A stretch of 64,000 bases of DNA from an uncultured bacterium (GTDB lineage Bacteria > Pseudomonadota > Gammaproteobacteria > Burkholderiales > Burkholderiaceae_E), in the NCBI GenBank assembly GCA_903907905.1, contig CAIVPX010000019.1, positions 1-64,000 of the forward strand, written 5' to 3'. The position numbers were made by a program, and so were the translations under genes. The notes under the pieces are model-generated. The model made no database searches, was not told where the DNA came from, and was given only the letters and a program-made list of their open reading frames with translations. Shown here in pieces: positions 45,817 through 55,102 of the stretch (its first letter is position 1; the number at the start of each line of letters is the position of its first letter).

Positions 45817-48800
45817 TCAGTCTCCTTTCGAAACAGGCCGGTCGCGCCCGATGGCGCAGGGCTGACGCCGGTCGCGAGCGCGCCGAAGCGCGCGTTCGAC
45901 CACCGACACCAGCAGATGGGTCTTGTAGGCGTTGTCACCCAGCGGCAGGGCCCCCTGGACCGCTTTTTCGGCGGCGCTGCGAATGAGCGCATCGGTCAGC
46001 GACTGCCCGAGCAGCGCCCGCTCGCTGGCCTGCGCCCGCACCGGCAAGGGGGCGACTGCACCCAGTGCGATGCGAGCCGCGACGACTGTCTCACCCGACC
46101 AGTCGAGCCGCACCGCCGCCGACGCCTCCGCGAAATCACCGGTCCACTGTGCGTATTTTTCGAAGGCCTGCGATGACTCGGCCGAGCGCTGGGGCATCTC
46201 GATCCGCAGCATGATCTCGCCTGCGTCGAGCGTGGTCTGCCCGGCCCAGTGGTAAAAGCGCTCCATGGGGATGCGACGCTCACCGCGCGGACCGATCGCC
46301 ACCACCTGAGCATCGAGTGCCACCAGCACGGGCGCCGCATCGGCCACACAGGGTGCGGCACATCGACGCGCACCCAAAATGGCGTGATGGCGACTGTCGC
46401 CGGTGACCGCGTAACAGGGGCAACTCGCCCCGCCATTCTTGTAGCACGGCACAGCGCTTCGAAAGAACCAGCAGCGCTTTTCCTGGCAAAGATCGCCCGC
46501 CAGCGTAGCCATGTTGCGGATCTGCGGGGTGGCAAGCCGGGGCAGCGCATCGGCCCAGAGGGGAAAGCGCGCCATCAGGCCCGCGTGCGCCTGCATCTCG
46601 GCCAGGGTGGTGGCCGCACCAATCCGCACGAACGCCCCGGGGGAATCGTCAAGCTCGATGCCGCGCAGTTCGGCCAGGCCCGACACATCGAGCAGCGCAT
46701 CGGCCTGGTAGACGCCCTGCCGCAAGCCGGGCTGAAGATCGGTCCCCCCCGACAGGATCCGGGTGCGTCGGCCGGGCTGAGCGAGTTGCGCCAACGCATC
46801 CGGCACGCTGTCGGCCCGCAGGTAGGTCGCCGGCTCGACAGCCGTGCGCTTGCGACCCACCGCGCGGCCCAGAGCCTGCATCGCGGGAAACAGGCCCTTG
46901 GGATAGAGGCTTCGAACCGTGGCCACTTCGAGGTTGTAGGGGCGCCGCCAGGACTGTAGCGCGAGCCGTTCGCCGCGGCGCTCCGCCAGTGCCTCGAGCA
47001 CCATGGCCGGGGTGATCGGCAGACGATTGAAGCGCACGCCGATCGCGTCGGCAATGGCATTGGCGATCGCCGCAACCGTCGGATTGATCGAGTGCTCGCC
47101 ACCGGCCTTGGCGCCCAGCGGCCCGCTGGGATCGAGCGTTTCGATGAAAGCAGTCTCGATGATCGGCGTTTCATCGGCCCGGGGCAGTTTGTAGCTGATC
47201 ATCGAGGCATTGACCGGCGCGCCATGGTCGAACACCACCTCTTCGCGCAGCGCCATGCCGATGCCCTGCACGATGCCGCCATGCATCTGTCCCTCGAGGG
47301 CCAGCCGATTGATGACGCGCCCCACGTCCTGCGCGCTCACCACGCGCAAGACCGTGACATGACCGGTCGCGGGATCGACCTCGACTTCGATGGCCTGCGC
47401 CCCGAAGCCATAGGCGGGCGCATAGTGCCCGTAGCCAGTCTTGGGGTCAGCGCGGGGCAGATCGATGTCATGACGCCCCACCACGCGGATGCCGGGCTCG
47501 GCCTCAGACAAGGCCTGCAGACTGCACCGCTGACCTTGCGGCCCCGACAACTCGCCGGCGACGAAACGAACCGAGCCGGCGTCAACCGCCCAGCGCTGCG
47601 CGCACCGCCGGATGAGCTCCGCCCGAAACTGCCGTGCAGCCTCGATGGCCGCCGCGCCCGTCACGAAGGTGACGCGCGAGGCCGCGCTGCCCAGATCGGC
47701 AGGCGTGCGATCGGTGTCCATATGGAGCACCGCCACCTGCTCGAGCGCGATCTGCAATTCTTCGGCGACAAATTGCGCGAGCACCGTGTTCTGACCGGTG
47801 CCGGCGTCTGCGGTCTGGGTGCCCACCAGCAGCGAGCCGTCGGCCCGCAGATCGATGGACACCTGCGCGAAGTTGCCCTCCGGGTAGAGCACGCCTACGC
47901 TGGGGTTGATCATGGCCGCAAAACCGATACCGCGCATCGGGATGCGCTGACGCCGTCGTTCGGCCCAGTTGATACGGCGCCCGACCTCTTCAAGACACTG
48001 CACCAGTCCGCAGGTGCCCAGGCGCCAGCCCTGAGGCGTCTCGTCGCCGGCCCGGTTGGCGATCTGAATGCGATAGTCGAGGCGGTCTTTGCCGAGCTTT
48101 TCCGCGATCTGGTCGATCTGCGTTTCGATAGCCCAGATGATCTGCGGGGCGCCCATGCCCCGGTAGGAGCCGCCCGGCACCTTGTTGGTATAGACGAGCC
48201 GGCCATCGAAGCCGGCAGCGCCCACGCGATAAAGATTGCAGGTGCGCTGACGAACCGCCGAGATATAGGCTGGCCCCATGTGCGTGTAGGCGCCGTTGTC
48301 CACCGTGTACCGGGTATGGCGGGCGAGGATGTTGCCCTCGGCATCGACCGCCGTGCGCACCCGCATCGACTTGGCGTGGTCGGTCTTGCCAGACAGGAAT
48401 TCCTCGCGGCGGCTGAGCACCAGCCGCACGGGGCGGCACGCCGCGCGGGCGAGCAGCGCGGCAATCGCTACGGTTTCGGGAGCCTGCGACTTGCCGCCGA
48501 ACCCCCCGCCGATGGCCACCGCGCGCACATGGACGCGCTGGGGGTCGAGCGCCATGACGTGAGCCAGTTCCTTGCGTACGAAGAAGGGCGCCTGCGTCGG
48601 CGCCCAGACCGTGAGGTCACCGCTCGCGGCCTGAAAGTCGGCCACCACCGAATTGGTCTCCATGCACACCGGCACCACCACCCCGTGCTCGAAGACGCCC
48701 TCGATCACGTGAGCAGCCCGCTCGAACCCGGCTTGATAGCCGCCAAAATCGGCCTCGGTGTGCTGGGCCACATTGGCGGGCAAGCCCTGACGCTGGTGAA

Positions 48801-49233
48801 GGACCGGCGCCTGCGCGGCCAACGAGGCTGGCACATCGAAGGCGGGCGGCAAAAGCGCGTACTCGACCTCGATCAGGGCCAGCGCTCGCTGCGCAAGCTC
48901 AGGCGAGTCGGCGGCCACGGCGGCCACTTCTTCCCCGGCGAATCGCACCCGATCGACCGCCAGCGGGTGGCGATCCGCGAACACGGGACCGAAATTGACG
49001 TATTGCCTCGGGCAGTCCGCGCCGGTGACCACCGCCCGTACGCCCGGGGCTTGCCGTGCCCGATCGGTCTGGATGCGGACGATGCGCGCATGCGGGTGCG
49101 GACTGCGCAGCACGGCGGCGTGCAGCATGCCGTCGAGCACCACATCGCCCGCATACACGGCACGGCCGCTGACCTTGTCCGGCCCCTCGATCAGCGGCAC
49201 CGACTGCCCGATGAAACGAAGGGGCGCGTTCAT
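45817..49233 (-). CDS. Fused xanthine-oxidase-family hydroxylase: molybdopterin subunit (N-term) + FAD-binding subunit (C-term), 4-hydroxybenzoyl-CoA reductase-like
   Basis: 1138 aa from MNAPLRFIGQSVPLIEGPDKVSGRAVYAGDVVLDGMLHAAVLRSPHPHARI; AIGGGFGGKSQAPETVAIAALLAR; GAKAGGEHSINPTVAAIANAIADAIG; then SGGTDLQPGLRQGVYQADALLDVSGL..PQIRNMATLAGDLCQEKRCWFFRSAVPCYKNGGASCPCYAV..RRCAAPCVADAAPVLVAL. Confidence 0.88.
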   Translation of the reverse strand: MNAPLRFIGQSVPLIEGPDKVSGRAVYAGDVVLDGMLHAAVLRSPHPHARIVRIQTDRARQAPGVRAVVTGADCPRQYVNFGPVFADRHPLAVDRVRFAGEEVAAVAADSPELAQRALALIEVEYALLPPAFDVPASLAAQAPVLHQRQGLPANVAQHTEADFGGYQAGFERAAHVIEGVFEHGVVVPVCMETNSVVADFQAASGDLTVWAPTQAPFFVRKELAHVMALDPQRVHVRAVAIGGGFGGKSQAPETVAIAALLARAACRPVRLVLSRREEFLSGKTDHAKSMRVRTAVDAEGNILARHTRYTVDNGAYTHMGPAYISAVRQRTCNLYRVGAAGFDGRLVYTNKVPGGSYRGMGAPQIIWAIETQIDQIAEKLGKDRLDYRIQIANRAGDETPQGWRLGTCGLVQCLEEVGRRINWAERRRQRIPMRGIGFAAMINPSVGVLYPEGNFAQVSIDLRADGSLLVGTQTADAGTGQNTVLAQFVAEELQIALEQVAVLHMDTDRTPADLGSAASRVTFVTGAAAIEAARQFRAELIRRCAQRWAVDAGSVRFVAGELSGPQGQRCSLQALSEAEPGIRVVGRHDIDLPRADPKTGYGHYAPAYGFGAQAIEVEVDPATGHVTVLRVVSAQDVGRVINRLALEGQMHGGIVQGIGMALREEVVFDHGAPVNASMISYKLPRADETPIIETAFIETLDPSGPLGAKAGGEHSINPTVAAIANAIADAIGVRFNRLPITPAMVLEALAERRGERLALQSWRRPYNLEVATVRSLYPKGLFPAMQALGRAVGRKRTAVEPATYLRADSVPDALAQLAQPGRRTRILSGGTDLQPGLRQGVYQADALLDVSGLAELRGIELDDSPGAFVRIGAATTLAEMQAHAGLMARFPLWADALPRLATPQIRNMATLAGDLCQEKRCWFFRSAVPCYKNGGASCPCYAVTGDSRHHAILGARRCAAPCVADAAPVLVALDAQVVAIGPRGERRIPMERFYHWAGQTTLDAGEIMLRIEMPQRSAESSQAFEKYAQWTGDFAEASAAVRLDWSGETVVAARIALGAVAPLPVRAQASERALLGQSLTDALIRSAAEKAVQGALPLGDNAYKTHLLVSVVERALRRARDRRQPCAIGRDRPVSKGD

Positions 49234-49712
49234 GCCGAGGCCCCTGCGCCGGCGATGGACTTCAGCGCGCCCAGCGCTGCCTCGATCAGCTTGACATAGC
49301 CACTGCAGCGGCAAACGTGTCCCTGCAGGGCCAGTTTGAGTTCGGCTTCGCTGGGCACCGCCTTGCGCTCGGCCAGCGCCATCAGCGTCATGACAATGCC
49401 CGGTGTGCAAAAACCGCACTGGAACGCGCCCCGTTCGACGAGCGCACGCTGGATCGGGTGCAAGCCGCCGGAGTCGGTCCCGACGCCCTCGATGGTTCGA
49501 ATGTCGCGCCCGGCACAGCGCCCGACCGGTACGAGGCAGGCGCAAACGGGCTGCCCGTCGAGCAGCACCGTGCAGGCCCCGCATTCGCCGGCTGCGCAGC
49601 CGATCTTGGTGCCGCGAAGGCCCAACTCGTCGCGCAGGACCGACACGAGCGCCCGCTCCCCGCTGGCCTCAACCGGGCAGAGATGGCCGTTGATCCTCAG
49701 TTGCATGTCCAT
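49230..49712 (-). CDS. 2Fe-2S subunit of xanthine-oxidase-family hydroxylase (HcrC/CoxS-like)
   Basis: MDMQLRINGHLCPVEASGERALVSVLRDELGLRGTKIGCAAGECGACTVLLDGQPVCAC..QCGFCTPGIVMTLMAL..CRCSGYVKLIEA; 4-bp overlap with the Mo subunit start. Confidence 0.92.
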   Translation of the reverse strand: MDMQLRINGHLCPVEASGERALVSVLRDELGLRGTKIGCAAGECGACTVLLDGQPVCACLVPVGRCAGRDIRTIEGVGTDSGGLHPIQRALVERGAFQCGFCTPGIVMTLMALAERKAVPSEAELKLALQGHVCRCSGYVKLIEAALGALKSIAGAGASA

Positions 49713-49766
49713 TTCTTCACCGATATTCTTCGTTGCGGATCCTCGGCCGACAAGCGACATAAATTC

Positions 49767-49796
49767 AGGCCTAGCCCCAAACCCCGCTTGGCCTGC
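49767..49796. promoter_or_regulatory. Inverted repeat CAGGCC-N18-GGCCTG in a LysR divergent intergenic region
   Basis: caggcctagccccaaaccccgcttggcctg, between the divergent starts at 49712 (-) and 49811 (+). Confidence 0.3.
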
Positions 49797-49810
49797 AGGA
49801 AAACGCTCCC

Positions 49811-50767
49811 TTGGAACGCAAGCGACTCCCGCCCCTCAAGGCGCTGCGCGCCTTCGAACTGACCGCGCGACTTGGCAGCTTCGTCAAGGCCGCCGACATG
49901 CTGTCGGTCACCCCTGCCGCCGTCAGCCATCAGGTCAAGATTCTCGAGGAGTACACCGGGCACCTGCTGTTCGAGCGACTGCCCAACGGGCTCGCGCTCA
50001 CGCCCAAGGGGCAGGCCTTGCTGCCCGGCACCGTCGCGGGCTTCGAGAGCCTGGAAAACGCCATCGCCCTGATCCGAAAGCCGCGCCTGAAGTCACAGGA
50101 AGTGCTGGTGGTGAGCGCCCTCCCCTCCTTCGCCCAGGAATGGCTCATGCCACGTCTGGTCGATTTCCGCGAGCGTTACCCGGAAATCGACGTGCTGGTC
50201 CAGACCGAATACCGGATGGTCGACCTGGAGGGCGAAGAGGTCGACGTCGCCATCCGCTTTGGTCGCGCCGGCTTTGCCCCCACGCTCAAGGCGGACCTGC
50301 TGGCGCAGGAAACGGTGACCCCGGTATGCAGTCCGGCCCTGCTGACCCGAGCCGCCGGCACCTACCGCCGCGCCGAACTCGCCAGCTTCACGCTGCTCAA
50401 TTCGTCGGTCCGCATGGTGCACGAGCCCTGGATGTCCTGGGACCTCTGGCTCGAGGAAGCCGGCCTTCAGGCCGACGACCTCGATACGGGTATGTCCTTC
50501 AGCGATCCGCTCCTCATTCTTCGCTCGGCCGTAGCCGGCCGGGGCATGATGCTCGGACGAAGCATGCTGGTGCAGGATCATCTCCGGGCAGGCCGTCTGA
50601 TCGCGCCCTTTGCCGACTGGATCAAGCCGATTCAGTCCTCCTATTTCGTCGTGACCAGTTCGCGCAAGGCCCACCTCGACCGGGTCGCCGCCTTTCGCGA
50701 CTGGCTCCTCAACCAGGCGCCGCGTATCAGCGACCCCTCCTGCATGCCGCAGACCCTGCCGGCATGA
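49811..50767 (+). CDS. LysR family transcriptional regulator (GcvA-like)
   Basis: RLPPLKALRAFELTARLGSFVKAADMLSVTPAAVSHQVKILEEYTGHLLFERLPNGLALTPKGQALLP; TTG start. Confidence 0.92.
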   Translation: MERKRLPPLKALRAFELTARLGSFVKAADMLSVTPAAVSHQVKILEEYTGHLLFERLPNGLALTPKGQALLPGTVAGFESLENAIALIRKPRLKSQEVLVVSALPSFAQEWLMPRLVDFRERYPEIDVLVQTEYRMVDLEGEEVDVAIRFGRAGFAPTLKADLLAQETVTPVCSPALLTRAAGTYRRAELASFTLLNSSVRMVHEPWMSWDLWLEEAGLQADDLDTGMSFSDPLLILRSAVAGRGMMLGRSMLVQDHLRAGRLIAPFADWIKPIQSSYFVVTSSRKAHLDRVAAFRDWLLNQAPRISDPSCMPQTLPA

Positions 50768-50794
50768 CCCCGTCACTCTGAGAAAGGACGCTTC

Positions 50795-52063
50795 ATGGCT
50801 GCGCAGTCCGAGACCCGGGCCCCCACCCTGTTCACCCACGCCGACCTGCTCGATGCGCAGGCCGGTACCCTCTTGCCCAACCGCTTCGTGCTGGTCGAGG
50901 GCGACACGATCACCCAGGTGAGCGACGGGCCGATCGCGCGCCCGGATGCCCGGGTCATCGATGCGCGGGGCAAGGTCCTGATGCCCGGCCTCATCGACTG
51001 CCATGTGCACGGACTGGCGTCCATGCTCAACCTCGGGCGCATGGCGTCGCTGCCCAATGTACTGGCAGTGCTGCGCGCTGTTCCCATTCTGAAGGGCATG
51101 CTCGCGCGCGGCTTCACCTCGGTGCGCGACGCAGGCGGGGCCGACTGGTCGCTGGCCGAGGCCACCCGGACCGGCACCATCGCGGGGCCGCGGATCTTTC
51201 CGTCGGGCAAGGCGCTCTCGCAGACCGGCGGGCATGGCGACATGCGCGAGCGCAACGACATCATCGAGCCCTGCGCCTGCACGCCCAAGGTGGGGGCCAT
51301 CGCACGGGTGGTCGACGGCGTCGACAACATCAGGCGGGCCGTTCGAGAAGAAATCCAGAAAGGCGCCACGCAGATCAAGATCATGGCCTCGGGCGGCGTC
51401 GCGTCACCCAATGACCCCATCCACTTTCTCGGCTACAGCGAGGACGAGATTCGCGCGGCCGTCGAGGAGGCCGGCAACGCCGGCACCTACGTCATGGCGC
51501 ACGCCTACACGCCGCGGGCCATCATCCGGGCCGTGCGCTGCGGCGTTCGCACCATCGAACACGGCAATCTGGTCGATGATGAAGCGGCTACGGTCATGGC
51601 CGAGCATGGCGCAATCGCCGTCCCCACCCTGGCTACCTACGAGGCCCTTGCCACCGAGGGCGCGGCCTTGGGTTTTCCGCCCGAATCGGTGGCCAAGATC
51701 GAAGCGGTCCGGGGCCAGGGCCTGAAATCGCTCGAAATTTGGGCGCGCGCGGGCGTGCGCATGGCCTTCGGCACCGACCTGCTGGGCGAGTCCCAGCGCC
51801 TGCAGGGGCAGGAGTTTCGCCTGAGGGCGGGCGTTCTGGGCGCCGCCGAGGCGATCCGCGCGGCTACCGTGCACGCGGCTTTCACACTCAATATGAGCGG
51901 GCGGCTTGGGGTCATCGCACCGGGGGCGATTGCCGACCTGCTGCTGGTTGAGGGAAACCCCCTACAGAACATCGGCGTGCTCACCGGCCAGGGCGAGTCG
52001 CTCGCGCTTATCATGACGGCCGGACAGATTCGCAAAGACCCCTCAACCGGAGACCTCGCATGA
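50795..52063 (+). CDS. Metal-dependent amidohydrolase (imidazolonepropionase/prolidase-like)
   Basis: VIDARGKVLMPGLIDCHVHGLASM, AYTPRAIIRAVRCGVRTIEHGNLVDDEAA, GVRMAFGTDLLGESQ, GVIAPGAIADLLLVEGNPLQNI. Confidence 0.88.
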   Translation: MAAQSETRAPTLFTHADLLDAQAGTLLPNRFVLVEGDTITQVSDGPIARPDARVIDARGKVLMPGLIDCHVHGLASMLNLGRMASLPNVLAVLRAVPILKGMLARGFTSVRDAGGADWSLAEATRTGTIAGPRIFPSGKALSQTGGHGDMRERNDIIEPCACTPKVGAIARVVDGVDNIRRAVREEIQKGATQIKIMASGGVASPNDPIHFLGYSEDEIRAAVEEAGNAGTYVMAHAYTPRAIIRAVRCGVRTIEHGNLVDDEAATVMAEHGAIAVPTLATYEALATEGAALGFPPESVAKIEAVRGQGLKSLEIWARAGVRMAFGTDLLGESQRLQGQEFRLRAGVLGAAEAIRAATVHAAFTLNMSGRLGVIAPGAIADLLLVEGNPLQNIGVLTGQGESLALIMTAGQIRKDPSTGDLA

Positions 52064-53298
52064 CGACCACCCGTAGACACCTGCTTCTGGCCCCCGCTGC
52101 GGCCGCGCTGGCCGCTGCCGCGCCCCAGGTCCTGGCGCAAGGCGCCGGCGCAAGCTTTCGGATCGGTGCGCTCAATCCGGTCACGGGCGCGGGCAGCCCC
52201 TACGGCCCCGGCATGCAGAAAGCCATCGTGATGGCGGTGGAAGAGATCAATGCTGCGGGCGGCGCGGGCGGGCGCAAGCTCGAAGTGTTCGCCGAAGACA
52301 CCCAGACCAAGCCCGAGGCAGCCGTGCTCGCGGCCAAGAAACTCATCGACGTCAACAAGGTTCAAGCGGTGCTGGGGACCTGGTCCTCGGGCGTCACGCT
52401 GGCCGTCATGCCGCTCACCGATGAGGCCAATCTCATCCAGATGAACGTGTCGGGCGCGCCCGCGATTTCCACACTCGACAAGAAAGACCTGGTCTGGCGT
52501 TTCCAGGCCACCAACGATCGCTTCGGTGCAGCCTTCGCCGAAATCGCCACCAAACGCGGCTACAAGCGCCCGGCAACCATGGCCTTCAACAACGCATCGG
52601 GGATCGGCAACACCGAGGGCTTCCGCAAGGCCTGGGAAAAGCGCGGCGGCAAAGTCGTGGCCAACGTGGTCTACGAACCGAACCGGCCCAGTTATCGCAG
52701 CGAACTTCAGAAAGTTCTGGCAGAAAAGCCGGACGTCATCGTCACGGGCTCCTATCTGCCCGACACCACCATCCTGCTGCGCGAGTGGTTCCAGAGTGGC
52801 GAAAAAACCGCCTGGATCATCCCCGGCTGGGCGGCCAATCCCGACCTGGTGAAGGCGCTGGGCGCCGAGGTCTGCGAGGGCATCATCTCGGTCGATACGG
52901 TATCGTCCGAAAACAGCGCCGCCTTCAAACACTTCGACGCGATGTACACCCGGGCGATGGGCCGCTCTGCCCTCACCAATGTCTACGCGCCGATGGCCTA
53001 CGACATGGGCATTTCGCTGGCGCTGGCCATGGAGGCGGCAGGCCCTGGGGCCTCCATTACGCAGATCAACGCCAAGATCCGCGAGGTATCCAATCCCGCG
53101 GGCGTGGCGGTTGCGACCTTCGCCGAGGGCAAGGCCAAACTCGCGGCCGGTCAGAAGATCAACTACGAAGGCGCGTCCAGCAAGCTCGACTTCGATCAGT
53201 TCGGTGATGTCTCGCCCGACTTTGGCGTCTACATCGTCGAAAAAGGGCAATTGGTCAGGCGCGACGTCGTGTCCATTCCGGCCGACTATCGCCCCTGA
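52060..53298 (+). CDS. ABC transporter substrate-binding protein (LivK-like)
   Basis: Signal peptide; FRIGALNPVTGAGSPYGPGMQKAIVMAVEEINAAGGAGGRKLEVFAEDTQTKPEAAVLAAKKLIDVNKVQAVLG. Confidence 0.9.
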   Translation: MTTTRRHLLLAPAAAALAAAAPQVLAQGAGASFRIGALNPVTGAGSPYGPGMQKAIVMAVEEINAAGGAGGRKLEVFAEDTQTKPEAAVLAAKKLIDVNKVQAVLGTWSSGVTLAVMPLTDEANLIQMNVSGAPAISTLDKKDLVWRFQATNDRFGAAFAEIATKRGYKRPATMAFNNASGIGNTEGFRKAWEKRGGKVVANVVYEPNRPSYRSELQKVLAEKPDVIVTGSYLPDTTILLREWFQSGEKTAWIIPGWAANPDLVKALGAEVCEGIISVDTVSSENSAAFKHFDAMYTRAMGRSALTNVYAPMAYDMGISLALAMEAAGPGASITQINAKIREVSNPAGVAVATFAEGKAKLAAGQKINYEGASSKLDFDQFGDVSPDFGVYIVEKGQLVRRDVVSIPADYRP

Positions 53299-53321
53299 AC
53301 CCGATTGCACTTGCTGCCCCC

Positions 53322-54221
53322 GTGCCCCTGGCCAGCCTGCTAAATCTGGTCATCAACGGCCTGGTTGAGGGCGCGGTCATCGCCCTGCCCGCGCTCGCCC
53401 TCACCCTTGTGATGTCGATCTCGCGCTTTCCTCAGGCGGCCACCGGCGACCTGCTCACCTTGGGCGCCTATGTCGCGGTAGCGACCCAGGCGCTGGCCAT
53501 CGGATGGGGCTGGCAAGCCAGTGTCGTCAGCATGGGACTGGCGCTGGTCGTCGCCTCGCTGGCCTGCGCACTGGCCTCGGTGCTGGCCTGGCGTTGGGTG
53601 TTCAGCAGACTGACCCGGTCTGCAATGGTCGCGAGCCTGCTTGCCTCCATCGGACTGGCCTTCCTGATCCGCAGCCTGATCACGCTGGTCGCCGGTCACG
53701 ACCAGCGCACCTTTTCGCTGCCGCTGGTCCGGGCCTGGAATTTCGACGGCATCCGCGTACTGCCCAGTGATCTGGTCATAGGCGCCGTGGCCGCCGGATT
53801 GCTGCTGCTGGTGTTCGTGTGGCTGCGCTATTCCCGCAGTGGCCGTTTGTTGAGGGCGCTTGCCGACAACCCCGAACTGGCAAGGCTGTCAGGCATTCGA
53901 ACCCGGACGCTGATGTGGCGCCTGTGGGCGCTGGCAGGCGCCCTGGCCGGTGCGGGGGGCGTCTTGCTGGGTGTCAAATCGGTGGTCATGCCCGACATGG
54001 GGTGGGAGTTGCTGCTGCCCGCCTTCGCCGCGATGATTCTGGGTGGAATCGGCAGCCCGGCGGGCGCCGTCGCGGGTGCCCTGCTGATGGGAGTCGGCCA
54101 GGAGTTGTCGGTGGCCTGGGTCGGTCCCAGCTACAAGATCGTCGTGTCCTTCCTGGTGCTGTTGGCGGTGCTGCTGGTGCGCCCTGGCGGGCTGCTCGGG
54201 CGGGTCGAATCGGTGCGCTGA
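53322..54221 (+). CDS. Branched-chain amino acid-type ABC permease (LivH-like)
   Basis: LVINGLVEGAVIALPALALTLVMSISRFPQAATGDLLTLGAYVAVATQ; GTG start. Confidence 0.88.
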   Translation: MPLASLLNLVINGLVEGAVIALPALALTLVMSISRFPQAATGDLLTLGAYVAVATQALAIGWGWQASVVSMGLALVVASLACALASVLAWRWVFSRLTRSAMVASLLASIGLAFLIRSLITLVAGHDQRTFSLPLVRAWNFDGIRVLPSDLVIGAVAAGLLLLVFVWLRYSRSGRLLRALADNPELARLSGIRTRTLMWRLWALAGALAGAGGVLLGVKSVVMPDMGWELLLPAFAAMILGGIGSPAGAVAGALLMGVGQELSVAWVGPSYKIVVSFLVLLAVLLVRPGGLLGRVESVR

Positions 54222-55102
54222 TGGATGCCTACCTCATCGCCGTCGCCACCGTGGTGCTGATCTACGCGCTGCTGGCCATCGGGCTCAACCTTCAATACGG
54301 CGACACGGGGCTCATCAACTTCGGTCATGTTGCCTTCTTCGCCATTGGCGCCTACACCTCCGCGCTGCTCTCGCTTCGCGGCTGGCCACTTCCCCTCACC
54401 TTTCTGTTAGCGGCATGTTTTGCCGCAATCTCTGCGATCCCGCTGGGCATGGCCGCCCTTCGCCTGCGGGAGGACTACCTTGCGATCGTCACGCTCGGCT
54501 TCTCCGAAACCGTGCGGCTGGTACTGCAACAGGAGCGCGAGATCACCTTCGGCGTTCAAGGTGTCCCCGGCATTCCCAAACTCTTCGGTTCACTGGGGGG
54601 GCGGCTGACCGACCTGGCCATTCTCGCGGCCCTGTTGGTGGCGGTTGCGCTCGCCGCCTGGGCAACACACTGGCTCAAGACCAGCCCCTTTGGCCGGTTG
54701 CTGCGCGCCATCCGCGACAACGAGGCTGCAGTGATCGCTCTGGGCAAAGACCCTGCCCGGTTCAAGATCCAGGTCTTCATGTTCGGCGCGTCATTGGCTG
54801 GCCTGGCAGGCGCCTTCTACGCCCACTTTCTCACCTTCATCTCGCCCGAACAGTTTGTCCCGCTGGTCACCTTCCACGTCTGGATGGGCATCATCCTGGG
54901 AGGTGTAGGCTCGCTTCGCGGTGCCCTGGCGGGCACCCTGCTGCTGGTGGCGTTTCTAGAGGGCTCGCGCTTCATCCGCGACCTGCTGCCCGGTATCGCC
55001 GAAGTGCAAATGGCCAGTATCCGTCTGGCCATCGTCGGATTGGCCATCATCGTATTCGTGCTGTACCGACCGCAAGGTCTGTTCGGCAAGACAGACCACT
55101 GA
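54221..55102 (+). CDS. Branched-chain amino acid-type ABC permease (LivM-like)
   Basis: MDAYLIAVATVVLIYALLAIGLNLQYGDTGLINFGHVAFFAIGAYTSALLSLRG; start overlaps the LivH stop. Confidence 0.9.
   Translation: MDAYLIAVATVVLIYALLAIGLNLQYGDTGLINFGHVAFFAIGAYTSALLSLRGWPLPLTFLLAACFAAISAIPLGMAALRLREDYLAIVTLGFSETVRLVLQQEREITFGVQGVPGIPKLFGSLGGRLTDLAILAALLVAVALAAWATHWLKTSPFGRLLRAIRDNEAAVIALGKDPARFKIQVFMFGASLAGLAGAFYAHFLTFISPEQFVPLVTFHVWMGIILGGVGSLRGALAGTLLLVAFLEGSRFIRDLLPGIAEVQMASIRLAIVGLAIIVFVLYRPQGLFGKTDH

Noticed and set aside
47092-49299. 735-aa plus-strand ORF
   Set aside because: Antisense to the well-supported Mo-FAD fusion; low-complexity R/H/A composition and no motifs.
49336-50781. 481-aa plus-strand ORF overlapping LysR
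   Set aside because: Alternative frame of the LysR gene and antisense of the 2Fe-2S subunit; the LysR frame has a textbook HTH.
51637-53310. 557-aa minus-strand ORF
   Set aside because: Antisense to the amidohydrolase and LivK genes, which have clear motifs on the plus strand.
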